A DNA stretch of 46,042 nucleotides from a bacterium (GTDB lineage: Bacteria > Auribacterota > UBA3054 > JAAYZF01). Each line of letters starts with the position of its first letter. Within the stretch, counting starts at the first letter, position 1. The DNA lies in NCBI GenBank assembly GCA_012514975.1, contig JAAYZF010000130.1, forward strand, positions 1-46,042. The letters are read 5' to 3'. Made by a program: the position numbers and the translations under genes. The notes beneath the pieces were generated by a model. That model was not told the DNA's origin. It saw only the letters and a program-made list of their open reading frames with translations, and did no database searches. Shown here piece by piece: positions 16,046 to 25,016 of the stretch.

Positions 16046-17299
16046 ATGAGCGACCAGCAGAAACACGGTAACGGCGCCAAACCGCCCAGCGGCCATGGGA
16101 TACGCACGCTGCTGCTCGTTCCCGAACTGCTTGCGGACGCACGTTCACGCGCACAGCGGCATGCGCTCGCACCGCCCGAGGCGGACGGGCTGCGTGCGCT
16201 GGTTGCGGAAGCGGATGCGTCCCTGCCCGTGCAGCCGCCGTCCGTCATGGACAAGAAGCACACGCCGCCGACAGGCGACAAGCACGATTACTTCTCTCTC
16301 GGCATCTACCTCTGGCCCAATCCCGGCACGCCCGACAAGCTGCCGTACGTCTCGCGCGATGGGGAGATCAACCCCGAGGTGGCAGACTATGACCGGCCGG
16401 GCATGCTGCGGATGCACCGTGCGGTTGAGGCGCTGGCGCTTGCGTGGGCGTTCACGGGTGACGAGCGCTATGCGGCGAAGGCGGCTGCGTTCCTCCGCGT
16501 ATGGTTCACGGACCCGGCCACGCGGATGAACCCGAACATGCTGTTCGCGCAGTACATTCCGGGCAGCGGCGGGTTCCGCACGGCATTCCCGCCGCGCTGG
16601 GTGGAGGGCAGGGACGGCAAGGGCGTCTACGTGTCGTTCGGCGGCGTCATCGAAGGCAGCTCGCTTCCCCTGCTGTTCGATGTCGTTGAGATGCTGAAGT
16701 CATCAACGGCGTGGACGGCACATGATGATGAGCTGCTGCGCGGATGGGCGCGTGAATTCATGCAGTGGCTGCTGACACACCAGCACGGCAAGGACGAGGC
16801 GGGCTGCCCGAACAACCACGCGGTCTGGTACTGTGTCCAGATCGCCAGTTACGCTCTTCTGTGCGGCGATCTCGAGGTGGCGCGCGACATCCTGGAGAAC
16901 CGCGTGCCCTCGCTTATGAGCCGGCAGATCGAGCCCGACGGTTCCATGCCGCACGAGGTCAGCCGCGCCGTCGGCCTTCACTACGTCCTGTTCACGCTCA
17001 ACGCCTTTGCCAATCTTGCCCTGATGGGCGAACGCATCGGCGTCGATCTCTGGCGGTGCCGGACAGCGGATGGCCGGTCGCTCAAGGCGGCCATTGACTG
17101 GGCCGTGCCCTACCTCGCCGGAGAGCCCTGGCCGTACCGTCCGTTCGTCAAGCCCTTCGATTTCGCAACGGGCATTCCACTTCTTGCCGCGGCGGCGCAC
17201 CGGTTGCGCGAACAACGCTATGCCGATGCGCGGGCAAGAGTGCCGCGCGCGGAAGGCACGGGCGTAATGGCACTGCTGTACCCTTCCATGGTCCTCTGA
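16046..17299 (+). CDS. Alginate-lyase-domain protein (PL5/PL38-like polysaccharide lyase)
   Basis: A 417-residue protein with CGGAG eight bases before the ATG. Seen: the family opening KHDYFSLGIYLWPNPGTPDK and SRDGEINPEV, a helical (alpha/alpha) toroid, NMLFAQYIPG, an NNHAVWYC segment (Asn-His pair of the active centre), a DGSMPHEVSR segment and a C-terminal PFDFATGIPLLAAAA stretch. This is the alginate lyase domain that includes PL5 mannuronate lyases and PL38 glucuronan lyases; the substrate is a uronic-acid polymer but cannot be fixed by eye. No signal peptide is visible. It is the last gene of the ExbBD-rhamnosidase operon and pairs well with the rhamnosidase for attack on rhamnose/uronate polysaccharides. 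Confidence 0.8.
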   Translation: MSDQQKHGNGAKPPSGHGIRTLLLVPELLADARSRAQRHALAPPEADGLRALVAEADASLPVQPPSVMDKKHTPPTGDKHDYFSLGIYLWPNPGTPDKLPYVSRDGEINPEVADYDRPGMLRMHRAVEALALAWAFTGDERYAAKAAAFLRVWFTDPATRMNPNMLFAQYIPGSGGFRTAFPPRWVEGRDGKGVYVSFGGVIEGSSLPLLFDVVEMLKSSTAWTAHDDELLRGWAREFMQWLLTHQHGKDEAGCPNNHAVWYCVQIASYALLCGDLEVARDILENRVPSLMSRQIEPDGSMPHEVSRAVGLHYVLFTLNAFANLALMGERIGVDLWRCRTADGRSLKAAIDWAVPYLAGEPWPYRPFVKPFDFATGIPLLAAAAHRLREQRYADARARVPRAEGTGVMALLYPSMVL

Positions 17300-17442
17300 A
17301 GAAGTGACGCTGCAGACGGGCGACTGGCGCCATGCCGCGCCTCGGCGAGTGGTGTGTGCCAGGGGGGAAAAGCCCGGCCTGGATGGCTGGGTTGGAATGT
17401 GCCCGCCATGCATGCCTGACAGGCAGCAGATGCACAGGCTGG

Positions 17443-18630
17443 TCACGCCTCGGGCGTGTTCTTCAACTGCTCGATCAGCGCCCGCGCGTCATCGGCGTCG
17501 TGTGCAGCCACAAGAAGCTCGCCAAAACCCTCCCGGGCAACATAGACGCCGTCGTACGCCTTGTCGTAGAACGAACGGATGGCGCAGGAAATCCCCGCGG
17601 ACTCAAGGTACGTCTGCCATTCGATTGCCTGCTGTTCGGACGCGGCGAGCGCAACGCTGACAAGATTCCCGTCATCCGCGGCACCGGAGCCCGGCTGCGC
17701 GCGGGCGGTCTCCTCGACGGCAGGCGCTGCCGGCTCAGCGGCGCAGTTGTCTTGAGCGGACGGTTCTGCGGAGGCCGGGGCGCCAGCGGCAGAGGCGCTC
17801 GCGGCGCTCGTTGCCGGCTCCACGGGAGGTGGCGGCGCGGAAGATGATGACGAGGCAGGTGTGGGCGGTCCGGCGTGTTCCTCCTTGTCCTGCTGCGTGA
17901 TGCCGGCGGCGAACCAAAGGCTTGCCTCGAAAAGGAGGTAGAGCGGGACGCCCATGAGGAACATGGTGAAGATGTCGGGCGGGGAGAACACGGCCGCGAT
18001 GATCGCGATGATGACTATCATGACCCGGCGGTTGCGTGCCAGGGTGTCGCGCGGCACGATGCCGGTTTTCATGAGGAAGATGAGAACGAGAGGCGTCTGG
18101 AACACGAGGCCCGACGCGATGAGCCAGAACGAGGCGAACCCGATGTAGTTCTTCAGCGTGATCTGGTCGACGAGGAAGTCGCTTCTGAACTGCATGAAGA
18201 ACCGGAGCGACAGCGGGATCATGACGAAATAGGCGAAGAGCAGCCCGGCGACGAACAGGCCCACTGACGCGCCCCAGAGGCGGTTGACCCAGTGCTTTTC
18301 GTGGTCATAGAGGGCAGGCGAGACGAATCTCCAGATCTGGTGCGCCACGTAGGGCAGCACGACGATGAAGCCCGCGACGAGCGAGAGTTTGAGCTGGATG
18401 AGAAACGGCTCGGTGGGGCTGAGAAACGTCAGGTGCTCGACCGATGCGCGCACAGGATGGACGAGCAGGCGGAGCCAGAGCTCCTGGAAGGGTAGGGCCG
18501 CGACCGCGCCGAGCGCGATGGCAACAATCGAATGGAGCAGGCACGTCCGGAGATCGTCGAGATGCTCGACGATCGTCTTGGGCGGATCGTTCAGCCGGCG
18601 CGGCTCATCACTTGGTGTCGGATTTGCCAT
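17443..18630 (-). CDS. tatC: TatC twin-arginine translocase subunit fused to a C-terminal DUF2007-like domain
   Basis: A 395-residue protein, against about 250 for normal TatC. Seen: the TatC N-terminus (IVEHLDDLRTCLLHS), SPTEPFLIQLKLSLVAGFIVVLPY, FVSPALYDHEKHW, six membrane segments and the late VFSPPDIFTMFLMG segment. An Ala/Ser/Pro/Glu-rich linker of about 75 residues follows, then a compact C-terminal domain (about the last 70 residues: SEQQAIEWQTYLESAGISCAI ... LLVAAHDADDARALIEQL) with the DUF2007 layout. TatC recognises twin-arginine signal peptides; the cytoplasmic tail could be regulatory. The start overlaps tatA; in-frame ATGs at 18645 and 18651 are possible alternatives. Confidence 0.9.
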   Translation of the reverse strand: MANPTPSDEPRRLNDPPKTIVEHLDDLRTCLLHSIVAIALGAVAALPFQELWLRLLVHPVRASVEHLTFLSPTEPFLIQLKLSLVAGFIVVLPYVAHQIWRFVSPALYDHEKHWVNRLWGASVGLFVAGLLFAYFVMIPLSLRFFMQFRSDFLVDQITLKNYIGFASFWLIASGLVFQTPLVLIFLMKTGIVPRDTLARNRRVMIVIIAIIAAVFSPPDIFTMFLMGVPLYLLFEASLWFAAGITQQDKEEHAGPPTPASSSSSAPPPPVEPATSAASASAAGAPASAEPSAQDNCAAEPAAPAVEETARAQPGSGAADDGNLVSVALAASEQQAIEWQTYLESAGISCAIRSFYDKAYDGVYVAREGFGELLVAAHDADDARALIEQLKNTPEA

Positions 18631-18808
18631 CGGGCTTCTGCTCATGATCATCCGACGTCACGTCCGACTCGATCTCCTTCAGGGATTTCTTGAATTCCCT
18701 GATGGACTTGCCGACTGACCTGGCGAGGTCGGGCAGACGTTTCGAGCCGAACAGCAGCAGGATGATGATGAATATCGCGCCGATTTCCCACCAACTGAGA
18801 CTTCCCAT
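18608..18808 (-). CDS. tatA: TatA/E twin-arginine translocase pore subunit
   Basis: A 66-residue protein with the full TatA layout: short N-terminus MGSLSWWEIG, membrane helix (about 8-20), the FGSKRLPDLARSVGKSI hinge and amphipathic helix, and a charged tail ending KPDGKSDTK. It polymerises to form the Tat channel with TatC, whose gene overlaps its last 23 bases. It lies 72 bases downstream of tRNA-Leu on the same strand with no terminator obvious between them, so it may share the strong tRNA promoter. No tatB is seen, consistent with a minimal TatA-TatC system. Confidence 0.93.
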   Translation of the reverse strand: MGSLSWWEIGAIFIIILLLFGSKRLPDLARSVGKSIREFKKSLKEIESDVTSDDHEQKPDGKSDTK

Positions 18809-18880
18809 GACGCACCTCGTAGTGGCAAGGCTGTTTGCGTGGTATGGGCGGGTACGGCGTTCCGTCCCGCCGGAAAAGAT

Positions 18881-18966
18881 TGGTGCGCGAGGGGAGACTT
18901 GAACTCCCATGGGTTTTGCCCACTAGCACCTCAAGCTAGCGTGTCTACCAATTCCACCACCCGCGC
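18881..18966 (-). tRNA. tRNA-Leu (anticodon GAG)
   Basis: 86 bases. The acceptor stem GCGCGGG pairs with CTCGCGC (one G-U). The anticodon arm is CTAGC-TTGAGGT-GCTAG with anticodon GAG. A long variable arm (TGGG/CCCA) and a GGGAG-TTCAAGT-CTCCC T-arm follow. The 3' ACCA is encoded. The long variable arm and anticodon identify a type II leucine tRNA reading CUC and CUU. Confidence 0.97.
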
Positions 18967-19001
18967 AACTGGACTTCGGGCCTATGTGTACCGCAGTTAC
19001 G

Positions 19002-19030
19002 ATTATAGCCTATCGCGCGCGGCTTGTCAA
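19002..19030 (-). promoter_or_regulatory. Perfect consensus promoter of tRNA-Leu (and perhaps tatAC)
   Basis: On the minus strand: -35 TTGACA (19030-19025), a 17-base spacer and -10 TATAAT (19007-19002), 35 bases before the mature tRNA 5' end at 18966. This is a full sigma-70 consensus. Confidence 0.9.
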
Positions 19031-19079
19031 CGGTATGGCGGCGTGTGAGGCCTTGAGCGCGGGCGGCGGCCGTGCGCCG

Positions 19080-21572
19080 TCACCGCATGCCCCGCGTCCA
19101 GTTCCGCCGCAACGCCGGCAGCAGGGCAAGAAGAAGCGCGACCCACACGGGTTCCGGCACAAGGATGACGTCGTTGCCCACCGGTTGCGTGCCTGTAGCG
19201 GCGCGATTGACGGGCACGCACTGGCTCATCCCGTCAGCGTGGATCATCACGTGGTCGCACCCCCCGGGCACGCGCACGGAGAAGAAGCCTGAACGGCTGA
19301 GGGCGCCCAGCACAAGGCTGTCCGTTCCCGCGGCGCGGGCCGCGCGGGCCGCGACAGGCGCCTCGATGACGCCGTCCGCCGGCGCCGTGCCGCTGACGGC
19401 CGAGACAACCGAGCCGCAGAGGTACACCTCGCCGCCGTCGATGAACACGTCGGCCATGCCGCCATCCGCCGTGTTGGTCAGCACCGTTGTCGTCGAACGA
19501 TACCCATCGGCCTCGGCGACGAGCACATGGGTCGGTGCGCCTGGCGCATCGGTCTCGGGCGGCGGGAGGGCGGTGAAGGCGAAGATGCCGTTGGCATCGG
19601 CGATCGCCTGCCGGGCGCCGAACCAGACGCGCGCGCCTGCGACGGGCACGTGCGCGCCGCGCGAGCGAACGGTGCCGGAGAGGGCCACCGTGGCATTGGT
19701 CTGGCGGAGCGTATGGACGTCGGTCAGGACAGTGTGATTGATCTGTGCGGGTGTCCTGCGGACGCAACGGGACGTCCAGCCGTCTTTCATGAACACGAGG
19801 TAGTGGCTGCCTTCTTCAGCCTCATCGACCGGCCATGCCTTGGGTATGCGGCCGAACGAGTATCCGCCCGCCTCGTTGCATTCCGCCGCGATGCGCGCGC
19901 CGCGAATCAGCAGGATGACGGAGGCGCCGGGGACGCCGCTTGACATCTTCGCCGCGTCAACCAGCCAGCCGCCGTAGGCGTACGTGGTCACCGGAAAGAG
20001 GAACGGGTAATGCACGCCCGACGTGGTGCTCGCTGATGTCGAGAAGTAGTAGTTCGACAGCTCGTGCTCCTGGAGGTTCACGGTGCGCTGGAGCTGCACG
20101 GAGCAGAGCGCGCCCGTGGGCCGGTCGAGGTGCAGCCAGCCGTCGCCATCCGAGCGTGTCGCCAGCGTGTCGTCGGGCGCGCCAAAGGCGTTGGTGTTGC
20201 CTGGATAGCCGGCGGTGGCATACGCGCCCCAGACGGGCAGAGGCGCCTGGAAGCCTTCGGCCATGGCGGCGCCGCGGATGCCGGGAACAGTGATCGCCAC
20301 CGTGGCCGGCGCGCTGCGGTGCCGGCCGTTGTTGGCAATGACGGAGAAGCGATAGACTCCGGGCACGGCAAGCGGCCCGAGCGCGAGCTCGCTGTTCGTG
20401 GCGGCTGCGGGCGCGGGAATGACCGACAGCGGGTTTTCAGGGCTTTCATGCCATTCGACAGCAAGCGGCCCGGGACCGGCGTCAGGATCTGACGGCAACG
20501 CGCGAAGGCTGACATCGTGCATGGGCATGCGATGTGCATCAAACGACTGGCCGGGCGCCCATGCGCTCCATGCGCCGTTGGTCCGCCAGGCGGCCAGCAC
20601 GGCCGGCGGCTGGTTCGAGACAATCAACCCGGCGACAGCCTGCGCGCTGAGCGGCGCGTTGAACGTGCCTTCAGCCCCTGTCCACGTGTCGGAGACAATG
20701 CAGACGATGTAGCTGTCATGCGTCTCGGCGAAGACGAACGTTGCCGTCGGCGACGCGCTTGCCGGGGTAAACGGCCCGTCGGGCGGGTTGAACTGCCAGG
20801 AGAAGACGAACTGCTCCTGCGGATTTGGGTCGGACGCAGTTGCCCAGACCGTCACCGTGCCGCCGGGCGTGACGAGGTACGGGCCGTTCGCGTTCACACG
20901 CGGCGGCGAGTTCCACACCTGGAAACGGCGCCATGTGTCGATGCTGGTGCGCCCATGCTCATCCTTTGAGACGAGGGACAAGTCGATGTCGGCAGGTTCC
21001 TTGAAGGTCGTGTGTGCGGAAGGGCCCGTACCGAGGGCCTGGGACTCCGGAGGCGCCGAGTCGTTGTAGTTCGTCACCCAGTACAGCGTGCCGCCCCACC
21101 CGGCGCTGAGCCGCGCGTCCAGGTGGTACGGCAGGCCGGCGAATGCGCGCGGCGCGCCGCTTATGACGGGATGGAGCGTGGCGACACCCTCGACAACGGC
21201 GGCCACGACGAACGATGTCTCTGACACTCCGCCGCCGGCAACGATCACCATGCCTGTGTACGTGCCAAGCGCCGCCAGCACATCGCGCCGGATGGTCACG
21301 GGCACGGTGTTCGGCGCCGTGCCGAGCACGATGCCGTTTGTCGCTTCGAGCACGAACCATGGCGCGGCCGCGCCGAACGCCGCCGACGCGTTCCACGCAA
21401 TGCCGGTCGGGGACGGCGTGGTGACCGTGCACGCGCTGGTGAGATTGCTGACGCCGGCGTCGATGAGCGGCGGGAGGAGACTGAGCTTGCCCGCCGCGGC
21501 CGTGCGGGAGACGGCCCAGACTGCCATCGGCAGCAGGGCGGCACGCAGGATGTGTATGCGGATTCGTTTCAT
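19080..21572 (-). CDS. PEP-CTERM surface protein (shorter paralogue)
   Basis: An 830-residue exported protein from the ATG at 21572, one base after the CHAT gene stop. Seen: an N-terminal signal peptide (MKRIRIHILRAALLPMAVWA), Ig- or PKD-like beta repeats with NGPYLVTPGGTVTVWA, two or three carboxypeptidase-regulatory-like modules (SGTVRSRGAHVPVAGARVWF), and a C-terminal sorting tail VPEPVWVALLLALLPALRR: VPEP motif, hydrophobic helix, arginines. PEP-CTERM proteins are processed by an exosortase, which is not in this window, and then displayed or released. The C-terminal half is recognisably homologous to that of the 25017-28022 protein (VPG..G...EGF..PLPVWG; GGEV.L.G). The most distal gene of the cassette. 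Confidence 0.85.
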   Translation of the reverse strand: MKRIRIHILRAALLPMAVWAVSRTAAAGKLSLLPPLIDAGVSNLTSACTVTTPSPTGIAWNASAAFGAAAPWFVLEATNGIVLGTAPNTVPVTIRRDVLAALGTYTGMVIVAGGGVSETSFVVAAVVEGVATLHPVISGAPRAFAGLPYHLDARLSAGWGGTLYWVTNYNDSAPPESQALGTGPSAHTTFKEPADIDLSLVSKDEHGRTSIDTWRRFQVWNSPPRVNANGPYLVTPGGTVTVWATASDPNPQEQFVFSWQFNPPDGPFTPASASPTATFVFAETHDSYIVCIVSDTWTGAEGTFNAPLSAQAVAGLIVSNQPPAVLAAWRTNGAWSAWAPGQSFDAHRMPMHDVSLRALPSDPDAGPGPLAVEWHESPENPLSVIPAPAAATNSELALGPLAVPGVYRFSVIANNGRHRSAPATVAITVPGIRGAAMAEGFQAPLPVWGAYATAGYPGNTNAFGAPDDTLATRSDGDGWLHLDRPTGALCSVQLQRTVNLQEHELSNYYFSTSASTTSGVHYPFLFPVTTYAYGGWLVDAAKMSSGVPGASVILLIRGARIAAECNEAGGYSFGRIPKAWPVDEAEEGSHYLVFMKDGWTSRCVRRTPAQINHTVLTDVHTLRQTNATVALSGTVRSRGAHVPVAGARVWFGARQAIADANGIFAFTALPPPETDAPGAPTHVLVAEADGYRSTTTVLTNTADGGMADVFIDGGEVYLCGSVVSAVSGTAPADGVIEAPVAARAARAAGTDSLVLGALSRSGFFSVRVPGGCDHVMIHADGMSQCVPVNRAATGTQPVGNDVILVPEPVWVALLLALLPALRRNWTRGMR

Positions 21573-21573
21573 G

Positions 21574-24500
21574 TCAACGCCATTCCCCAAGGAGAACGAA
21601 GCCGGCCCAGAACGCCGGATGGGTGAACCGCCTGTCGGACCTGAGGGCGCGTTTCGCCTGGTTGAGCGCCGCAAGCGTGTTGGTCGCGCCAAGTCCGGCG
21701 TAATACTCGCGGACGAGAGTGGTGGTGCTGGCATCCTCGAGGTTCCACAGCGCGGCCGTCACGCGCGTCGTGCCGGCATGGAAGAAGGCGCGCGCAAGTG
21801 CCGAGATGCCGTGCGCGTACTCGCGCTGGTCAACATAGCCGGTGAAGCAGGCTGAGAGGGTGACCATGTCGGCATTCATGCGCAGGCCCATGATCTCGCG
21901 CGCGGCGAGGAAGCCGTCATCGCTGTCGTCGCCGTAGAGCGAGAGCACGAGGCAGGGCTCCGGGATGCCGCGCACGTCGCCGGGCAGCAGCGCGTGCGTG
22001 GCGAAATGGACATAGCGGTTGCTGAGCAGCGCGCCGGTGGCGCTCAACGACTTCAGTGCGCTTTCGCGCGCGTCAGCGCCGACGAAGACGCTGACCGGCG
22101 TTCTGCGCGTCCGCAGCAGGCCGGCGATGCCCTCCACTTCCCTCCGCGACGACGGCAGCGGCACGATCAGCGTCAGTTCCTTGTCAGGGATGAACATGGC
22201 CGCGGGATCCGCGCCGCGCATGCGCAGGCCCGAGCGCATCGCGAGAGGCGCGAGCGCGCCTTCGCCGCCGGCGCCTGTGCCGGCGTACTGGCGCGGCGTC
22301 ACCACGGGGTCGCCGAACAGGACCGCGCCCGTGCCCGAGTGCGCAGCAGTGATGCGCGCCTCATCGTTTTCCCGTATCTGGCGCAGCACACGGGCCGATG
22401 GCACGTACGCAACGGGCACTGAGTCGCCCAGGTAGTCGAGCGCGGCGAACGTGGCGCCTGTGCGCGAGCGGAGGAGCGCGTCAAAGGGGATGGTGGCCAG
22501 GCAATCGTGCGGGATGACGTAGACAGCCGTGCACTTCGAGAGATCGCGGCCGGCAAGAAGCGGCGCCACGACATCGGCATACAATCCGGCGGCGCACTGG
22601 ACGTACGCGTTCATTGGCGCCGTGGTTGCGCCAGGTGTCAGCACGTCGCGGAACGCGGCCACGCGCCGGCGCAGCGCAGCCCGGCCAGGTGCGAGGGCAT
22701 GGAAGCGTGCTTCGTCCTTCGTGATCGCGCAGGCGTAGAGGCCGTTCTGCCCAACCCAATAGCAGAGCGCAAGCTCGCCGGGCGCCAGCACTGTGCTCTG
22801 AAACGCGGCGAGGTCGAGCCGGGCAGGCTGGCAGAGCGATGCATAGCGCGGATAGCGCACCGCGAACTCGGCACGGAGTGCCCGCAACTGCGCGCGGAGC
22901 GGCGCAAGGGCGAGTTCCGCCTGCGTGGCATCGAGTGCGGCGCCCGGCGCATCACCGCGCAGGGCGGTCGCGTCCTTCCTCGCCTCGAGCAGGTGTGTCT
23001 CGCCGTCGAGGCTGGCGAGTCTCCCGGCATCAGCGCGGGAGAGGCCTGCGCGCTGGGCAGCATCGAGGTCCACCAGCTCATCGAGCATCTCCCGCGCGCG
23101 CGCAGTTTCCATCGCGGCAAAGGCGAGCGCGGCGTCCGCGGACGGCGCGGCGCGGCGCGGCCGCCGCGCGGCAACGGCGGCCAGCGTGTCCGCACACAAC
23201 GTCTCCATGTCCGCGTTCATCCGCTCGCGCAACGCCGCCGGGCCGGCCGCGGCGAATGCGCCGTCAAGCACGCGCAACGCGCGGACGTACAGGGCGACCG
23301 CATGGCCGGTGTTGCCCTTGCGCGCCGCGCATGCAGCCACGCGCGCAAGTGCGTCCGCCGTGTCCGGGTGGAGTGGCCCGAGCGCCGCTCCGCGGATGTG
23401 GAGCGCTTCTTTGTACGCCTGTTCCGCAAGGTGTTTGCTTCCCTGCAGCAGGAAGGCATCACCCAGGCACTGAATGGTCGCCGCGACATCGGGATGGCGC
23501 GGGCCAAGGACACGTTCCTGCAAGGCGCGCGCCCGGAGGGCAAGGGCGCTGCCGGCCGCGCCGTTGCTCAGCGCGCACTGCACAGCCGCCATGCGGCAGA
23601 GCACGCGCGCCACGGCGGGGTGGTTCGTACCGAGCGACGCCTCGAGGATGGCCAGTGCCGCTTCATGCTCCCGCGCCGCGTCCGCGTAACGCCCCTGATC
23701 CTCGTACAGCCGGGCGAGGCTGCCGCGCGATTCGCCGACGGCGCGATGGGCGGGCCCGAACACGTGTGTCCGGATGGCCAGCGCCCGCAGGTACAATGTT
23801 TCCGCCTCGGCGTACTTCCCCTGCCGGCGGCAGAATGCGGCGAAATCGTTGAGCGTCGAGGCAACGGCGGGGTGATTGCTGCCGTGCGCCTGCTCGCACG
23901 CCTGAACTGCGACGGCATACTGGTCTTCAGCGTCGGCATAGCGGCCCAGGGCCGCGTATACGCCGGCGAGATTGCGCGACACGGTGGCCACGCGCGGATG
24001 CCGCGGCCCGAGCGTGTTCGTGTAGACATCAAGCGCCTCAAGGTACAAGCGGAGCGCCTCATCATACCTGCCGCCGTCGTGGCACAGGACCGCCATGTCG
24101 TTGATCGTCGCCGCGGTGTCCAGGTCGCGGCCGCCGAGGTGCTCGCGGCGCAGCGACAGCGCGCGGCCGTACTCCGTGCGCGCTGGCGCATAGTGCCCCG
24201 TGTCGGCGAGAAGGAAGGCCAGATTGTTCCGCAGGACGGCTTCGTCAAGGACGTTCGACCCGGCGGCGGCCGCGGAGATCCCTTCCAGAAACAGCCCTTC
24301 CGCAATGGCGTGGTTGCCCAGGATGCGTTCGATCTCGGCAAGATTGTTGATGGACTGGGCGACAAGCGCGCTCTCCGGCGGCAGTGCTGCGCGACGGATA
24401 TCGAGCGCGGCCCGATGGTGTCTCCGCGCGCGAGGGTATGCGCCCAAGTGGCGGCAGACTTCGCCAAGGTTGTTGAGGCACGTCGCCACGCGCAAGTCGT

Positions 24501-24978
24501 CCGCCAAACCCTCCGCGCGGTAGATCGCGGTGGCACGCTCGAGCAACGGCTCGGCCTCGGCATAGCGCCCCTGGTTGACGCGCAGCGAGGCAAGGTTGTT
24601 CAGCGCCTGCGCAACGCCCGGGTCCTCCGCGCCAGTCGCTTGCTCGCGCACACGGAGCACGCGCAGCAGCAGCGGCTCGGCCTCGGCATAGCGGTGCGTG
24701 AGCACGTACAGCGAACCGAGGATGTTGAGGCAGACCGCAGTGTTCGTGCCGTCGCCGCCGTAGAGCGCGGTGGCCGCTTCGACTGCGCGCTGTGCAGGCT
24801 CGATCGCCTCCTGGTAGCGCCCGGCGGCGAAGCAGGCGTTGACTTCGGTGTAGAGCTCGTCCAGCGCATCGGTCTCCGCCCCCGCCGCGCACAACGCGAG
24901 CATGCAGAGCGGCAGCGCGCGCTTCAGCCCTGCATGGAAGCCGCGCCGGCAGAGAAAAAGTACCCGGATGCGCGTCAT
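21574..24978 (-). CDS. Exported TPR-CHAT protein (caspase-like protease domain)
   Basis: An 1134-residue protein. Seen: a signal-peptide-like N-terminus (hydrophobic stretch LPLCMLALCAAGAE, about residues 22-35), then about a dozen TPR units of 42-residue spacing of the kinesin-light-chain type (repeated RYAEAEPLL...A...HP.VA..LNNLA), then a CHAT domain (about 740-1134). The catalytic pair is present: H995 in HFATHA and C1044 in LSACFTG. CHAT domains are caspase/separase-like cysteine peptidases. Most characterised bacterial ones are cytoplasmic; an exported one between two PEP-CTERM proteins is unusual and suggests that it trims surface proteins. That substrate is inference. Confidence 0.9.
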   Translation of the reverse strand: MTRIRVLFLCRRGFHAGLKRALPLCMLALCAAGAETDALDELYTEVNACFAAGRYQEAIEPAQRAVEAATALYGGDGTNTAVCLNILGSLYVLTHRYAEAEPLLLRVLRVREQATGAEDPGVAQALNNLASLRVNQGRYAEAEPLLERATAIYRAEGLADDLRVATCLNNLGEVCRHLGAYPRARRHHRAALDIRRAALPPESALVAQSINNLAEIERILGNHAIAEGLFLEGISAAAAGSNVLDEAVLRNNLAFLLADTGHYAPARTEYGRALSLRREHLGGRDLDTAATINDMAVLCHDGGRYDEALRLYLEALDVYTNTLGPRHPRVATVSRNLAGVYAALGRYADAEDQYAVAVQACEQAHGSNHPAVASTLNDFAAFCRRQGKYAEAETLYLRALAIRTHVFGPAHRAVGESRGSLARLYEDQGRYADAAREHEAALAILEASLGTNHPAVARVLCRMAAVQCALSNGAAGSALALRARALQERVLGPRHPDVAATIQCLGDAFLLQGSKHLAEQAYKEALHIRGAALGPLHPDTADALARVAACAARKGNTGHAVALYVRALRVLDGAFAAAGPAALRERMNADMETLCADTLAAVAARRPRRAAPSADAALAFAAMETARAREMLDELVDLDAAQRAGLSRADAGRLASLDGETHLLEARKDATALRGDAPGAALDATQAELALAPLRAQLRALRAEFAVRYPRYASLCQPARLDLAAFQSTVLAPGELALCYWVGQNGLYACAITKDEARFHALAPGRAALRRRVAAFRDVLTPGATTAPMNAYVQCAAGLYADVVAPLLAGRDLSKCTAVYVIPHDCLATIPFDALLRSRTGATFAALDYLGDSVPVAYVPSARVLRQIRENDEARITAAHSGTGAVLFGDPVVTPRQYAGTGAGGEGALAPLAMRSGLRMRGADPAAMFIPDKELTLIVPLPSSRREVEGIAGLLRTRRTPVSVFVGADARESALKSLSATGALLSNRYVHFATHALLPGDVRGIPEPCLVLSLYGDDSDDGFLAAREIMGLRMNADMVTLSACFTGYVDQREYAHGISALARAFFHAGTTRVTAALWNLEDASTTTLVREYYAGLGATNTLAALNQAKRALRSDRRFTHPAFWAGFVLLGEWR

Positions 24979-25016
24979 GATACCGTGAACGGTCGCGCGT
25001 GTTGCGCTGGACAGGT

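Noticed and set aside
17300-17442. Terminator between the alginate-lyase-family gene and tatC
   Set aside because: The genes converge here, but only short imperfect hairpins without T-runs are visible.
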